Assembly: GCA_021154885.1 (NCBI GenBank) | Contig: JAJKHS010000078.1 | Location: 1 to 43,607, forward strand | Source: Thermoanaerobaculum sp. | GTDB taxonomy: Bacteria; Acidobacteriota; Thermoanaerobaculia; Multivoradales; UBA5704 | Reading direction: 5' to 3' | Length of the DNA stretch: 43,607 nt | In this document: piece after piece, positions 15,690 to 24,800 of the stretch | Numbering within the stretch: the stretch's first letter is position 1 | Layout: the number at the start of each line of letters is the position of its first letter | Made by a program: the position numbers and the translations under genes | The notes under the pieces: generated by a model | What the model was told of the DNA's origin: nothing | Seen by the model: only the letters and a program-made list of their open reading frames with translations | The model's database searches: none

Positions 15690-16771
15690 CGCAGCTTCAG
15701 GGTGGAGAGGGAGAGCAGCGCGAACAGGATCGACAGGATCCAGAAGCGCACGATGACCTTCGGCTCCGCCCAGCCGGAGAGCTCGAAGTGGTGGTGGAGC
15801 GGCGACATGCGGAACACCCGCTTGCCCCGCAGCTTGAACGAGGTCACTTGAATGATGACCGACATCGCCTCCATGACGAACACGCCACCCACCAGCACGA
15901 GCAGGATCTCCTGCTTGGCGAGCACGGCGACGCCGCCGATCGCGGCCCCCAGCGACAGCGAGCCGACATCGCCCATGAACACTTCGGCCGGATGCGCGTT
16001 GAACCAGAGGAAGCCGATCCCCGCCCCCACCATGGCACCGCAGAAGACGGCCACCTCGCCGACGCCGGAGACCCAGGCCACCTGGAGGTAGCGGGCGATG
16101 ATGAAGTTGCCCGCCACGTAGGTGAAGACGGCGTAGGTGGCGGCGGCGACCGACGTGGCGCCGATGGCGAGGCCGTCCAGCCCGTCCGTCAGGTTCACGG
16201 CGTTCGAGGCCCCCACCAGCACGAAGGCCACGAAGGGGATGTAGAGATACCCGAGGTGGAGCACCAGCCGCTTGATGAAGGGGAAGGTCAGGGTTGGATT
16301 GAACCCGGCCTCCGCGGGCAGGACGAGCAGGGCCAGGCCGAAGACCATGGCCGCGAGGACCTGAAGCAGGAGCTTGGTGCGCGCGGTGAGGCCCAGGTTG
16401 CGGCGGTTCCTCACCTTGAGATAGTCGTCCACGAAGCCGATGCCGCCGAAGGCCGCGGTCACCAGGACCACCAGCCAGACGTAGACGTTCCCGAGGTCCG
16501 CCCAGAGCAGGGTGGGCACCAGGGTGGCGAAGAGGATGAGCAGGCCGCCCATGGTCGGCGTGCCCTTCTTGACCTGATGCGCCTGCGGCCCCACGTCGCG
16601 AATGTTCTGGCCGACCGAGAGGCGGCGGAGCTGGCGGATGAACCAGGGGCCCAGGAGCCAGGAGAGGATCAGCGCCGTGACGATCGCCGCCGCCGCCCGG
16701 AAGGTGATGTAGCGAAAGACGTTGAACGCCGGGATGCGGTCGTGCAGCGGATAGAGGAGCCAGTAGAGCAT
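15686..16771 (-). CDS. mraY: Phospho-MurNAc-pentapeptide transferase MraY
   Basis: 361 aa, ATG 16771 with GGGAG at the end of murF as ribosome-binding site. An integral membrane enzyme that makes lipid I from UDP-MurNAc-pentapeptide and undecaprenyl phosphate. About ten hydrophobic segments. Catalytic motifs are intact: [12 protein letters not shown] (Asp pair), [30 protein letters not shown] and [13 protein letters not shown]. The gene begins 3 nt after murF and overlaps murD. Confidence 0.98.
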   Translation of the reverse strand: MLYWLLYPLHDRIPAFNVFRYITFRAAAAIVTALILSWLLGPWFIRQLRRLSVGQNIRDVGPQAHQVKKGTPTMGGLLILFATLVPTLLWADLGNVYVWLVVLVTAAFGGIGFVDDYLKVRNRRNLGLTARTKLLLQVLAAMVFGLALLVLPAEAGFNPTLTFPFIKRLVLHLGYLYIPFVAFVLVGASNAVNLTDGLDGLAIGATSVAAATYAVFTYVAGNFIIARYLQVAWVSGVGEVAVFCGAMVGAGIGFLWFNAHPAEVFMGDVGSLSLGAAIGGVAVLAKQEILLVLVGGVFVMEAMSVIIQVTSFKLRGKRVFRMSPLHHHFELSGWAEPKVIVRFWILSILFALLSLSTLKLR

Positions 16772-16774
16772 CAG

Positions 16775-18229
16775 TTAAGCTCCCGCTTCATCGCCAGCGT
16801 TTCCCAGCAACCGCTTCACCACCCTGTCGAGCCCCACGCCGCGAGAGGCCTTGACCAGCACCACGTCGCCGGCGCGCAGCTCGCCGGCCGCCCAGTCCGC
16901 CGCCGCCGCGGCGTCCGGCAGCCAGACGGTCTCGGCGCCGGCCGCCTGCGCTCCGGCCGCCAACTCGCGGGACAGCTCGCCCACCGCTACGACGGGGGAG
17001 AACCCCAGGCGCGCCGCCCGCTCTCCCGCCTCGCGGTGGAAGCGGGGCGCCTCGGGACCCAGCTCGCGCATGTCGCCCAGCACGGCCACCCGCCGGCCGC
17101 CGGCGAGCGCGCCGGCACTCTCCAGGGCCTTCCCAACCGCGTCCGGATTGGAGTTGTAGGAATCGTCCACCAGGGTGTAGCCGGCGGCGGCGCGGTGCAC
17201 GACGCCGCGCATGGACGCCGGCCGGACCGCGGCCACGGCGCCCGCGATCTCCTCCAGGGAGAGGCCGAGCGTCCAGGCGCAGGCCGCCGCGGCGAGGCAG
17301 TTCTCCACGTTGTAGAGGCCGTGGAGGGGGAGCCGAACGTCCTGCGATCGGCCTCCAGCCTCCAGCACGAAACGGCTGCCAATGCCGCCGGTACTGCCGG
17401 TCTCCGGCTGGAGATCGCGGGCGCGGACGTCCGCGGCAGCGGAGTGAATCCCGTACCAGACCACCCGCGCGCCGTGGCGCTGCGCGATCCGCGCCACCTC
17501 GGGGTCGTCGGCATTGGCGACGATGAATCCCTCGGGGGAGAGACCGGCCAGGATCTCAGACTTGGCCTCGGCGATGGCCTGGACGGTGCCGAAGAATTCC
17601 AGGTGGACGGGCCGCACGACGGTGAACACCGCCGCGTCCGGCCGGCCCAGGAGCGAGAGCTGGCGCAGCTCGCCGGGGGTGGACATCCCCATCTCGGCCA
17701 CCATCCACTCGGTGCCATCGGGCACGTTGAGGAGCGACAGGGGGAAACCGTAGAGGTTGTTCAGGTTTCCCGGCGTCCAGGCGACCCGGAAGCGCGAGGC
17801 GAGGATCGCGCCCAGCAGCTCCTTGGTGGTGGTCTTGCCCGCCGAGCCGGTGATCCCCACCAGCTTCTCCGGGACCCGGGTACGGATGAAGCGGGCCAAG
17901 TCGTGGAGGGCGCGGAAGGTGTCCTCGACCTCGATGACAGCGCCGGTTGCTGTTGATCCGACCGATCGAACCGATCCGACGGATCCGTCCGATCTGCCGC
18001 GGTTCACCACGGCCGCACCGGCGCCTCGCGCCAGGGCGTCGCCGACGAAGCGATGGCCATCGACCTGGCTCCCCGGGAAGGCGAAGAAGACCTCGCCGCC
18101 GTGGACGGCGCGCGAATCGATCGCGGCGCCGTCGATGATCCTGCCGGGGGCGCCCGGATCGCCGAGATCGCCAGTCATTACCTGGCCGCGCATGGCGTCC
18201 GCCGCCTCATGGATGGACAGGCGAGCCAA
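16775..18229 (-). CDS. murF: UDP-MurNAc-tripeptide:D-Ala-D-Ala ligase MurF
   Basis: 484 aa from a TTG at 18229, which follows GGAGGAG at 5-nt spacing and gives the family-like N-terminus LARLSIHEAADAMRGQ. The start lies inside the end of murE (23-nt overlap). An ATG at 18193 would cut off the N-terminal helix. It adds D-Ala-D-Ala to complete the pentapeptide. The P-loop is GITGSAGKTTTKELL; the central part has NLNNLYGFPLSLLN and NVENCLAAAA; the C-terminal domain has LVDDSYNSNPDAV. A stretch rich in Gly/Ser/Val repeats (SDGSVGSVRSVGS) near residue 90 is unusual for the family and is encoded by a CCGAT-rich repeat around 17955-18000. Confidence 0.96.
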   Translation of the reverse strand: MARLSIHEAADAMRGQVMTGDLGDPGAPGRIIDGAAIDSRAVHGGEVFFAFPGSQVDGHRFVGDALARGAGAAVVNRGRSDGSVGSVRSVGSTATGAVIEVEDTFRALHDLARFIRTRVPEKLVGITGSAGKTTTKELLGAILASRFRVAWTPGNLNNLYGFPLSLLNVPDGTEWMVAEMGMSTPGELRQLSLLGRPDAAVFTVVRPVHLEFFGTVQAIAEAKSEILAGLSPEGFIVANADDPEVARIAQRHGARVVWYGIHSAAADVRARDLQPETGSTGGIGSRFVLEAGGRSQDVRLPLHGLYNVENCLAAAACAWTLGLSLEEIAGAVAAVRPASMRGVVHRAAAGYTLVDDSYNSNPDAVGKALESAGALAGGRRVAVLGDMRELGPEAPRFHREAGERAARLGFSPVVAVGELSRELAAGAQAAGAETVWLPDAAAAADWAAGELRAGDVVLVKASRGVGLDRVVKRLLGNAGDEAGA

Positions 18230-19694
18230 AGCGCTCCTCCAAGGCCTTGCCGATCTCCTCCAGGTCGGAGAACGGCAGGCGTTCGTTGCCCACGATCTGC
18301 TCACGCTCGTGCCCCTTGCCGGCCACCAGCACCACCCAGCCGGGCCCGGCCGCGGCGAGAGCCTCACGGATCGCCGCGCGGCGGTCCGGCACCAGTCGAT
18401 ACCCGGCGTTGCCGCTCTGCCGGAGCCCTTCTTCGATGGCGGCGAGGATGGCCAGCGGGTCCTCGCTGCGCGGGTTGTCCGAGGTGGCGATCACCAGGTC
18501 GGCGAGCTCCCCGGCCACTCGGCCCATCATCGGGCGCTTGCCCGGATCGCGGTCGCCGCCGCAGCCGAAGACGACCGCCACCTTGCCGCCGGCCGCGATC
18601 TCCCGCGCCGAGCGCAGGGCCGCGTCCAGGGCGGCGTCGGTGTGGGCGTAGTCCACGAAAACGGGGAACGGCTGGCCGCGATCCACCGGCTCCATCCGCC
18701 CCGGCACCGGAAGCTGACCGGCGAAGGCGGCCGCCACCGCCGCGTGGGGGAGACCCAGGGTCTCCGCTCCCGCCGCCGCGGCCAGCAGGTTCGACAGGTT
18801 GTAGCGGCCGAGGAGCGGCGAGGCGAACGGCACCTCGCCCCGTGGGGTGATCAGCACACCGCGGGTCCCGGTGGCGGTCACCGCCACGTCGCGGGCCGAG
18901 ACCTCGCCCCGCTCGCCGAAGGCGCCGAAAGTCAACGCGTCCGGCATCTCCGCGGCCAGTTGCCGGCCGTAGGGATCGTCGACGTTGACCGCCGGCCGCG
19001 CGCCCGGCTTCAGCAGGTCGAACAGCTTGCGCTTGGCCGCGAAGTAGTCGTCGAAGTCGCGGTGGTAGTCCAGGTGGTCGCGGGTCAGGTTGGTGAACAC
19101 CGCCGTGTCGAACGCCGCGCCCGCCACCCGGCCCATGGCCAGGGCGTGGGAGGAGACCTCCATGGCCACGGCCGCGGCGCCGTCGTCGCGCATCCGCCGC
19201 AGGATGCGGAAGAGGTCCGAGGCCTCCGGGGTGGTATGGCCGCCGGCGTAGGGGTGGTCGCGGTAGCGGTAGCCCAGGGTGCCGAGGAAGCCCGCGGGAT
19301 GGCCTGCCGCGTCGAGGATCGCCGTCAGCAGGGTGGCGACGGTCGACTTGCCGTTGGTGCCCGTGACGCCGGCGAGGATCAGCTCGCGGTCGGGATGGCC
19401 GTAGGCACGAGCGGCCAGCGGACCGAGCACGGCGCGGGGATCGGCTGTCACCAGCCAGGGCACGGCGAGGTCCGGAGCCGCCTCGCCAGGCCCCACCACG
19501 GCCACGGCGCCCTTCGTCACCGCCGCCGCCGCGAAGGCGCGGCCGTCGTAGCGCTGGCCCGCGAAGGCCACGAAGAGATCTCCCCGTTCCACCGTCCGCG
19601 AGTCGTGGGTCACACCCGTCACCTCCGGATCCGCGCCCGGATCACCCGTGACGCCGGAGATGGCCAGCCCGCGCACCAGCTCAGAAAGGCGCAT
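18207..19694 (-). CDS. murE: UDP-MurNAc-L-Ala-D-Glu:meso-DAP ligase MurE
   Basis: 495 aa, ATG 19694, overlapping ftsI by 14 nt. The P-loop TGTNGKST is at 111-118; the central domain has TNLTRDHLDYH and SNLLAAAAGAETLG; the C-terminal domain has FVDYAHTDAALD. The substrate-specificity motif DNPR (in ATSDNPRSEDP) is the meso-diaminopimelate form, so the cell wall should contain DAP and not lysine. This agrees with a diderm host and with asd nearby. Confidence 0.98.
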   Translation of the reverse strand: MRLSELVRGLAISGVTGDPGADPEVTGVTHDSRTVERGDLFVAFAGQRYDGRAFAAAAVTKGAVAVVGPGEAAPDLAVPWLVTADPRAVLGPLAARAYGHPDRELILAGVTGTNGKSTVATLLTAILDAAGHPAGFLGTLGYRYRDHPYAGGHTTPEASDLFRILRRMRDDGAAAVAMEVSSHALAMGRVAGAAFDTAVFTNLTRDHLDYHRDFDDYFAAKRKLFDLLKPGARPAVNVDDPYGRQLAAEMPDALTFGAFGERGEVSARDVAVTATGTRGVLITPRGEVPFASPLLGRYNLSNLLAAAAGAETLGLPHAAVAAAFAGQLPVPGRMEPVDRGQPFPVFVDYAHTDAALDAALRSAREIAAGGKVAVVFGCGGDRDPGKRPMMGRVAGELADLVIATSDNPRSEDPLAILAAIEEGLRQSGNAGYRLVPDRRAAIREALAAAGPGWVVLVAGKGHEREQIVGNERLPFSDLEEIGKALEERFGSPVHP

Positions 19695-21597
19695 GCGAAT
19701 GGCCTTTCCCGGATGGAGCCGGCGGCGGAGTGGCCGCCGGAGCCACGGTTACGGCGGGTCCACGCCAGAGCACGGGATCGGGGCCGGCCTCCTCGGCGTG
19801 GTCGTCGCCGTCCGTCGGCACCTCGTCGAGCCCGGCCGAGCTGGCGGGAACCACGGAGGCGGCCAGGGTCCGGGCCGTGAGGCCTGCCATCACGGTCTGC
19901 CCGGGCCAGGCGACCAGCGGCTGCCGCTCGGGGTGCACCCCCAGGTAGAGGAGCACCTGGCGGGCGATGGAGCTGAAGACGGGCGCCGCCACCTGGCCGC
20001 CGTAGTATTCGCCGCCCTGGGGCTCGGCGATGGCGACCACCCCCACGAGGGCCGCGCGGTCGGCCGGCGCATAGCCCACGAAGCTCGGCAGGTAGCCGCC
20101 GCGCAGGTAGCCGCCCCGCACCGGGATCTGGGCCGTTCCCGTCTTGCCCGCCACCCGGTAGCCGGCGATGGCGGCGGACTTGCCCGTGCCGGCGGTGACC
20201 ACGCCCTCCAGCAGCCGCGTCAGCTCGGCGGCCGTGGGAGCGGTGATGGGCTGGCCCGCTACCGGCGGCTCCGGGTAGCGCGGCACCCGCAACTCGCCCC
20301 GGCTCACCGCCGCCACCACGTGGGGCTTGAGCAGCGTGCCGCCGTTGGCCACGGCGGCGGTGGCCGCGGCGAGCTGGAGGGGGGTCACCGAGACCCCCTG
20401 CCCGAAGGCGATGTAGGCCTTGGCCAGGGGGCCCCAGTGCTCCACCCCGTGGAGGATGCCGGCGCTCTCGCCCGGCAGGTCGATCCCCGTCAGCCGGCCG
20501 AAGCCGAAGCCGCGGATGGTGTGGTAGAGGCGCTGGTCGCCCAGCCGCAGGGCCGCCTTGATGACCCCGACGTTGCTCGACTTGGCGATCACCTCGGCGA
20601 AGCTCAGCCGGCCGTACCGCTTGTGGTCGCGGATGTGGATGCCGAAGAGGGTGATGCCCCCCATCTCGCAGTCGAAAACGTCGTCCGCCTTGATCAGCCC
20701 GGAGTCGAGGGCCGCCGCCGCGGTGACGATCTTGAACGTCGAGCCGGGCTCGTAGACGTCCATGATCGCCCGGTTGCGCCGCTCGGCCTCGTGATAGCTG
20801 CCGAAGTCGTTGGGATCGAACGACGGGTAGCTGGCCATGGCCAGCACGCCGCCCGTCTTCGGGTCGAGGAAGAGGGCGCTCCCCCGCTTCGCGCTCCGCG
20901 CCTCGACGGCGCGCACCAGCTCGCGCTCCACGATGTGCTGCACGGTGGCGTCGAGCGTCAGGTAGAGGTCGTGTCCCGGCTCGGGCTCGGCGAAGGAGAG
21001 GCCGGGGGAGACCAGCGTGCCGCGCTTGGCGTCCCGCAGCACGGTGCGCACGCCCTGCTTGCCGGCCACCTCGCGGTCGTAGACCAGCTCGAGGCCGGCG
21101 AGGCCGTGGTTGTCGGTGCCCACGTAGCCCAGCACCTGTGCCGCCAGCGCGCCCATGGGATAGTAGCGCTTGCTCTCCGGCAGAAAGTAGATCCCGGGCA
21201 GCGCCAGGTCGCGCACCCGCGCGGCCACCGGCGGATCGAGCTTGCGCGCCACCCAGACGAACTCGCGGTCGCCGCCGAGCTGGCGGGCTAGCTTCGCGGC
21301 GTCGAGGCCCGGCACGGCGCCGGCGAGCGCCCGAGCCACCGCCGCCGCATCGTGGATCTCCGGCGGCACGGCATAGGCGGAGTCCACCTGGACGGAGACG
21401 GCGAGCTCGCGGCCGTGGGCGTCATAGATCGTGCCGCGCGGCGGATCGAGGGTCACCACCCGCTGCTGCTGGCGCTCCGCCTTGCCCGTGTAGTGCCCGT
21501 AGCGCGACACCTGCAGGTGGTAGAGGCGGGCGGCGATGAGCAGCACCCAGACGGCCCCGAAGCCGGCCACGACTCCGAGGCGACCGAGCCGCCTCAC
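19681..21597 (-). CDS. ftsI: Septal transpeptidase FtsI (PBP3, class B)
   Basis: 638 aa. The start is GTG 21597, overlapping the ftsL stop as GTGA. One N-terminal membrane helix (residues 7-24) is followed by the class-B dimerisation domain with DPPRGTIYDAHGRELAVS. The transpeptidase domain has Ser286 in EPGSTFK, SSN at 340-342 and KTGTAQ starting at Lys485. It cross-links septal peptidoglycan with FtsW. The C-terminus has an 80-residue Pro/Ala-rich tail; I see no PASTA domain. Confidence 0.97.
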   Translation of the reverse strand: MRRLGRLGVVAGFGAVWVLLIAARLYHLQVSRYGHYTGKAERQQQRVVTLDPPRGTIYDAHGRELAVSVQVDSAYAVPPEIHDAAAVARALAGAVPGLDAAKLARQLGGDREFVWVARKLDPPVAARVRDLALPGIYFLPESKRYYPMGALAAQVLGYVGTDNHGLAGLELVYDREVAGKQGVRTVLRDAKRGTLVSPGLSFAEPEPGHDLYLTLDATVQHIVERELVRAVEARSAKRGSALFLDPKTGGVLAMASYPSFDPNDFGSYHEAERRNRAIMDVYEPGSTFKIVTAAAALDSGLIKADDVFDCEMGGITLFGIHIRDHKRYGRLSFAEVIAKSSNVGVIKAALRLGDQRLYHTIRGFGFGRLTGIDLPGESAGILHGVEHWGPLAKAYIAFGQGVSVTPLQLAAATAAVANGGTLLKPHVVAAVSRGELRVPRYPEPPVAGQPITAPTAAELTRLLEGVVTAGTGKSAAIAGYRVAGKTGTAQIPVRGGYLRGGYLPSFVGYAPADRAALVGVVAIAEPQGGEYYGGQVAAPVFSSIARQVLLYLGVHPERQPLVAWPGQTVMAGLTARTLAASVVPASSAGLDEVPTDGDDHAEEAGPDPVLWRGPAVTVAPAATPPPAPSGKGHSHAPF

Positions 21598-21938
21598 GGC
21601 AGCTCCTCCCAGAAGACCACCTGCTCCAGGGCCGGCGCCTGCATGTGCAGCTCGCGGGCCGCCCGCGCTTCGATCTGCGACGGGCTCGCGAGCCAGGTGG
21701 CCTCCAGCCGGAGCTGGCGCTCTTCGCGCGACCGCTCCGTCAGCTCCCGCTCCAGCTTGTCGATACGGTAGCCGGTGCGCGTCACTTCGAGATGGATCCA
21801 GGTATAGGACAGCAGGCCGCCGCCGAGGCTGAGCACCACCAGCAGGACGAGGGCCAGCTCGCGCCAGCGGCGCCGGTCGCGCTCGCGCACCAGGTAGGTG
21901 TTGACCACCGGCCGCCGGAAGGCGTACGCGTTGCGCAA
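21594..21938 (-). CDS. ftsL: Cell division protein FtsL
   Basis: 114 aa. The likely start is TTG 21938, four bases after the rsmH stop. It has a short basic cytoplasmic segment, a single membrane helix (about residues 28-46, ELALVLLVVLSLGGGLLSY), then a periplasmic coiled-coil segment (IDKLERELTERSREERQLRL) and a C-terminal part. This is the architecture of FtsL, which forms the FtsQBL complex. Sequence similarity in this family is low, so position between rsmH and ftsI carries much of the identification. Confidence 0.9.
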   Translation of the reverse strand: MRNAYAFRRPVVNTYLVRERDRRRWRELALVLLVVLSLGGGLLSYTWIHLEVTRTGYRIDKLERELTERSREERQLRLEATWLASPSQIEARAARELHMQAPALEQVVFWEELP

Positions 21939-21942
21939 TTTT

Positions 21943-22878
21943 TCACAGCCTCCGGGCCGCCCGCAGCCGGGCGGAGCGCGAACGCGGGTTGAAGGCCACC
22001 TCTTCCTCGGAGGGGCGCAGGGGCTTCTTCGTCAAGACCTCGATCAGCCGGGTCTCAGCCCGCGGCCGGCCGGTGATCAGGTCGACCTCGCCCTGGGCCA
22101 GGTCGCGCAGGGTGTTCTTGACGATCCGGTCCTCCAGGCTGTGGTAGGAGATGATGACCAGCCGGCCGTCGGTCTCCATCAGTTCCACCGCCCGCTGGAT
22201 GAAGGCGTCGAGCCCCGCCAGCTCCTCGTTGACCGCGATGCGCAGCGCCTGGAAGACCCGGGTCGCCGGGTCGATCCGCTCCTCGTGCCGCCTGCCCCCC
22301 CCGAGCACGCCGCCCACGAGCCGCCGGAGCTCGCCCGTGGTCTCGATCGGGCGCTCCAGCCGCGCCCGCCCGATGGCCCGCGCGATCCGCCGCGCCTGCC
22401 GCTCCTCGCCGTAGTCCCTGAAGATTTTCTCCAACTCTCCCTCCGAGGCCTGATTGACCACGTCCGCCGCGGTCAGATCCGCCAATCCCATCCGCATGTC
22501 GAGCGGCCCGTCGAAGCGGAAGCTGAAGCCGCGCTCCGCCGTGTCGAGCTGCAGCGAAGAGACGCCGAGATCGGCCAGGACGCCCGCAATCGATCCAACA
22601 CCGCGGACGCCCAGACCGGCCAATGCCTGCTCGAGCTGGTGGAAATTCGCCTGGACCAGCCGCACCCGCCCGCCGAACGGCGCCAGCCGCCGGCCCGCCC
22701 GCTCGAGCGCCGCAGGGTCGCGGTCGATCCCCACCAGCTCGACGTCCGGCGACGCGGCGAGAAGGGCCTCGGCGTGGCCGCCCAGGCCGACCGTGGCATC
22801 GACGAACAACCCGCCGCGCCCGGGCGCCAGCCGCTCCAGGCTCTCCGCGAGCAGGACGGGGACATGCTGGACGTCCAA
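21943..22878 (-). CDS. rsmH: 16S rRNA m4C1402 methyltransferase RsmH (MraW)
   Basis: 311 aa from TTG 22878 (MDVQHVPVLLAE), 18 nt after mraZ. It methylates N4 of C1402 in 16S rRNA using SAM. The SAM-binding motif VDATVGLGGHAEALL, the DLGVSSLQLD motif and the C-terminal HSLEDRIVKN block are diagnostic. An AGGAAGG box lies rather far upstream, so coupling to mraZ translation is likely. Confidence 0.97.
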   Translation of the reverse strand: MDVQHVPVLLAESLERLAPGRGGLFVDATVGLGGHAEALLAASPDVELVGIDRDPAALERAGRRLAPFGGRVRLVQANFHQLEQALAGLGVRGVGSIAGVLADLGVSSLQLDTAERGFSFRFDGPLDMRMGLADLTAADVVNQASEGELEKIFRDYGEERQARRIARAIGRARLERPIETTGELRRLVGGVLGGGRRHEERIDPATRVFQALRIAVNEELAGLDAFIQRAVELMETDGRLVIISYHSLEDRIVKNTLRDLAQGEVDLITGRPRAETRLIEVLTKKPLRPSEEEVAFNPRSRSARLRAARRL

Positions 22879-22896
22879 CGCGCCGGCCGGCCTTCC

Positions 22897-23337
22897 TCAG
22901 ATCCCCTGCGTGCTGAGGGCACGGAAGTCCTCGTCCGTAAACGGCTGCTCCTGCAGCCGGGAAACGAACCGTTCGTGATTCCAGACCACCAGGTGGTTGA
23001 GCTGGCCGCTCACTACCACGTCGCCGCTGACGCTGGCGCTTTCACGCAGGATCTGGGGGATCAGGATCCGGCCCTGCACGTCCAGCCGCACCTGCTGCCC
23101 GAAGTAATTGACCCGCTCCAGGAAGCGCATCTTGGTGCGGTCGGTGGACGGCATCAGTGCCAGGCGCTGCTCGATCTCCTCCCACACCGGCAATGGATAC
23201 AGCAGCGCCGAATCCCCCTCGACCGAGGTCACGAACAGGTCGGGACCCCAACGCTCCTCCAGCAAACGCCGGAAGTCGGTCGGGATCTTCAAGCGACCCT
23301 TGTCATCGATCTTGGCTGGAGCGCTTCCGCGGAACAT
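22897..23337 (-). CDS. mraZ: Transcriptional regulator MraZ
   Basis: 146 aa from ATG 23337 (MFRGSAPAKIDDKGRLKIP); an upstream in-frame start would add 35 residues not found in the family. It has two AbrB-like swapped-hairpin domains: AKIDDKGRLKIPTDFR at the N-terminus and VRLDVQGRILIPQILRE in the second half. MraZ forms rings that bind repeats upstream of its own operon and regulate dcw transcription. A matching three-repeat box lies directly upstream. Confidence 0.97.
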   Translation of the reverse strand: MFRGSAPAKIDDKGRLKIPTDFRRLLEERWGPDLFVTSVEGDSALLYPLPVWEEIEQRLALMPSTDRTKMRFLERVNYFGQQVRLDVQGRILIPQILRESASVSGDVVVSGQLNHLVVWNHERFVSRLQEQPFTDEDFRALSTQGI

Positions 23338-23371
23338 GACTCGCCCCCACAAGCCGGCTGTCTGAGATGGA

Positions 23372-23400
23372 ATCCTAGCAGTCCACTCCACTTTTGTCCA
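23372..23400 (-). promoter_or_regulatory. Predicted mra (dcw operon) promoter
   Basis: On the minus strand, TGGACA (-35 like, 23395-23400) is separated by 17 bp from TAGGAT (-10 like, 23372-23377). The transcript would start roughly 30 bases upstream of mraZ. The -35 and spacer coincide with the MraZ repeats, as expected for autoregulation. Confidence 0.6.
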
Positions 23401-23413
23401 TTTTTTTCCACCA
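23383..23413 (-). promoter_or_regulatory. MraZ-binding box (TGG repeats with 10-bp period)
   Basis: On the minus strand TGG occurs at 23410-23408, 23400-23398 and 23390-23388, exactly 10 bp apart, in the context GTGGAAAAAAATGGACAAAA, then GTGGAG. Extra TGG copies lie at 23413-23411 and 23385-23383. Tandem 10-bp repeats of this kind upstream of mraZ are the known MraZ operator type. Confidence 0.75.
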
Positions 23414-23477
23414 CGAGCCACCAGCATACCGCGCGGGTCCAAAACGTGAGCGAAAGAGAGGCGAAAGAGCGCCGACG

Positions 23478-23506
23478 AAAACGCCCGCGGCGGAGCGCGG
23501 GCGTTC
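23478..23506 (-). terminator. Intrinsic terminator after surA
   Basis: On the minus strand AACGCCCGCG, loop CTCCGC, CGCGGGCGTT, then TTC. It is a perfect 10-bp GC-rich stem with a 6-nt loop and a short T run, 26 nt after the surA stop. It separates the mfd-surA transcript from the dcw operon. Confidence 0.75.
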
Positions 23507-23531
23507 AGAAAGAGGCCGGCTGGAAACGGGC

Positions 23532-24800
23532 TCAGGCGCCCGGAGGCGGTGTTTCCGGCGGGGTGGGGTTCACCGGCTTGGGAGTGGGCAGGGTGCCGGG
23601 CTGAGGCATCCCCGCAGGCGGCGTGGTGGCGGGGCTCTGGGGCTTGGCGTCATTGGCGGGAGCGCCGGGGAGGGTGCCCGGCGCGGCCTCTGCGGGCGCC
23701 GCATCTGCTGGCGCGGCGTTCACGGGTGCGGCAGCCGCCGGCTGGGGTGCCGCGGCGGCGGCGGCGCCCAGGTCCCCCGCCTCGCCGCTGTCGGTCGCAG
23801 TGGCGAGACGGCTGCGGTAGCCCGCGGCCTCCTGCGGCGGATTGGCCACGATGAGCGACTTCTTCTCCAGCTCCGCCATGTACTTCGTCACCTCGTCGCG
23901 ATAGACCCGCTCCTGCTCGCGGGTCTGAATGGCGGCGGAGACCTCGTTGAACGGCGGGATGCGCGACTCGCGGCGATTGATCACCTGTACCACGTGCAGG
24001 CCGCCGCGAGCCTCGACCGGCTCGGAGAGCGCGCCCACCGGCAGCGTCCAGACGGCGCCCTCGAGGTTCTTGTCGAGATCGCCGGGAGAGACCCAGCCGA
24101 GCTCGATGACGTTGCTCGTCGCGCCCTTCTTGGCCGAGTCGGCCACGGCGTCGGCCAGGGAGGCCCCGCCCTGGACCTTGGCGCGAACCTGATTCGCGAC
24201 CGCCTTGCGCTGGTCGGCGGTGGCGCCGCCCTCCTCCAGCACCACCACCTCGCGGAGCTGGAGCTGCTCGGGCTGGCGGAACTGCTCCAGGTTCTTGCGG
24301 TAGTAGCGGCGCAGGTCCTCCTCGTCCACCTTGACGCGGCTCTGGATCTCCCGGCCGCGCACCTCCTGCACCCGCAGGTTGTTCTTGACCTGGACGCGGA
24401 GCTGCGGCTCGGTCAGGCCGGACTGCGCCAGCGCGGCGGCGAAGTCCTGTTGGGTTTTGATGTTGAAGTTCTGCTTGAGCTGGGCGATGGACTGGTCCAC
24501 TTGGGCGTCGGTGATCTCGACGCCGAGCTGATCGGCGCGGGAATCCATGAGCAGCTCGCGGAAGAGGTCCGCGAAGACCATCTCCCCGGCCTGGCCGAGG
24601 AGGCGCTGGCGCTCCTGCGGGTCCTGCTCGCGGCGGGTGATGTCGCGCACCAGCTCGTCCTTGCGCTGCTGGTAGTCGTAGAGGGTGGCGATGCGGTCGT
24701 TGACCCGCAGCACGATGCGGTTGAGCACCTCGGCCCGCACCAGCGCCGGCGCGAGGAGGAAGAGGGCCGAGAGGAGCAGGCTAGCGAGGCGTCTTGGCAT
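23532..24800 (-). CDS. SurA-like periplasmic chaperone / peptidyl-prolyl isomerase
   Basis: 422 aa from ATG 24800 (MPRRLASLLLSALFLLAPAL), which gives a clean signal peptide ending VRA; the start overlaps the upstream lipoprotein gene by 20 nt. The N-terminal SurA-type chaperone region (VLRVNDRIATLYDYQQR, followed by RELLMDSRADQLGVEITDAQ) is followed by one parvulin domain (about residues 175-290, with GWVSPGDLDKNLEGAVWTLP and GGLHVVQVINR). After about residue 335 comes an Ala/Pro-rich low-complexity tail of roughly 85 residues ending PETPPPGA. It likely helps outer-membrane proteins cross the periplasm. SurA of E. coli has two parvulin domains; only one is seen here. Confidence 0.85.
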   Translation of the reverse strand: MPRRLASLLLSALFLLAPALVRAEVLNRIVLRVNDRIATLYDYQQRKDELVRDITRREQDPQERQRLLGQAGEMVFADLFRELLMDSRADQLGVEITDAQVDQSIAQLKQNFNIKTQQDFAAALAQSGLTEPQLRVQVKNNLRVQEVRGREIQSRVKVDEEDLRRYYRKNLEQFRQPEQLQLREVVVLEEGGATADQRKAVANQVRAKVQGGASLADAVADSAKKGATSNVIELGWVSPGDLDKNLEGAVWTLPVGALSEPVEARGGLHVVQVINRRESRIPPFNEVSAAIQTREQERVYRDEVTKYMAELEKKSLIVANPPQEAAGYRSRLATATDSGEAGDLGAAAAAAPQPAAAAPVNAAPADAAPAEAAPGTLPGAPANDAKPQSPATTPPAGMPQPGTLPTPKPVNPTPPETPPPGA

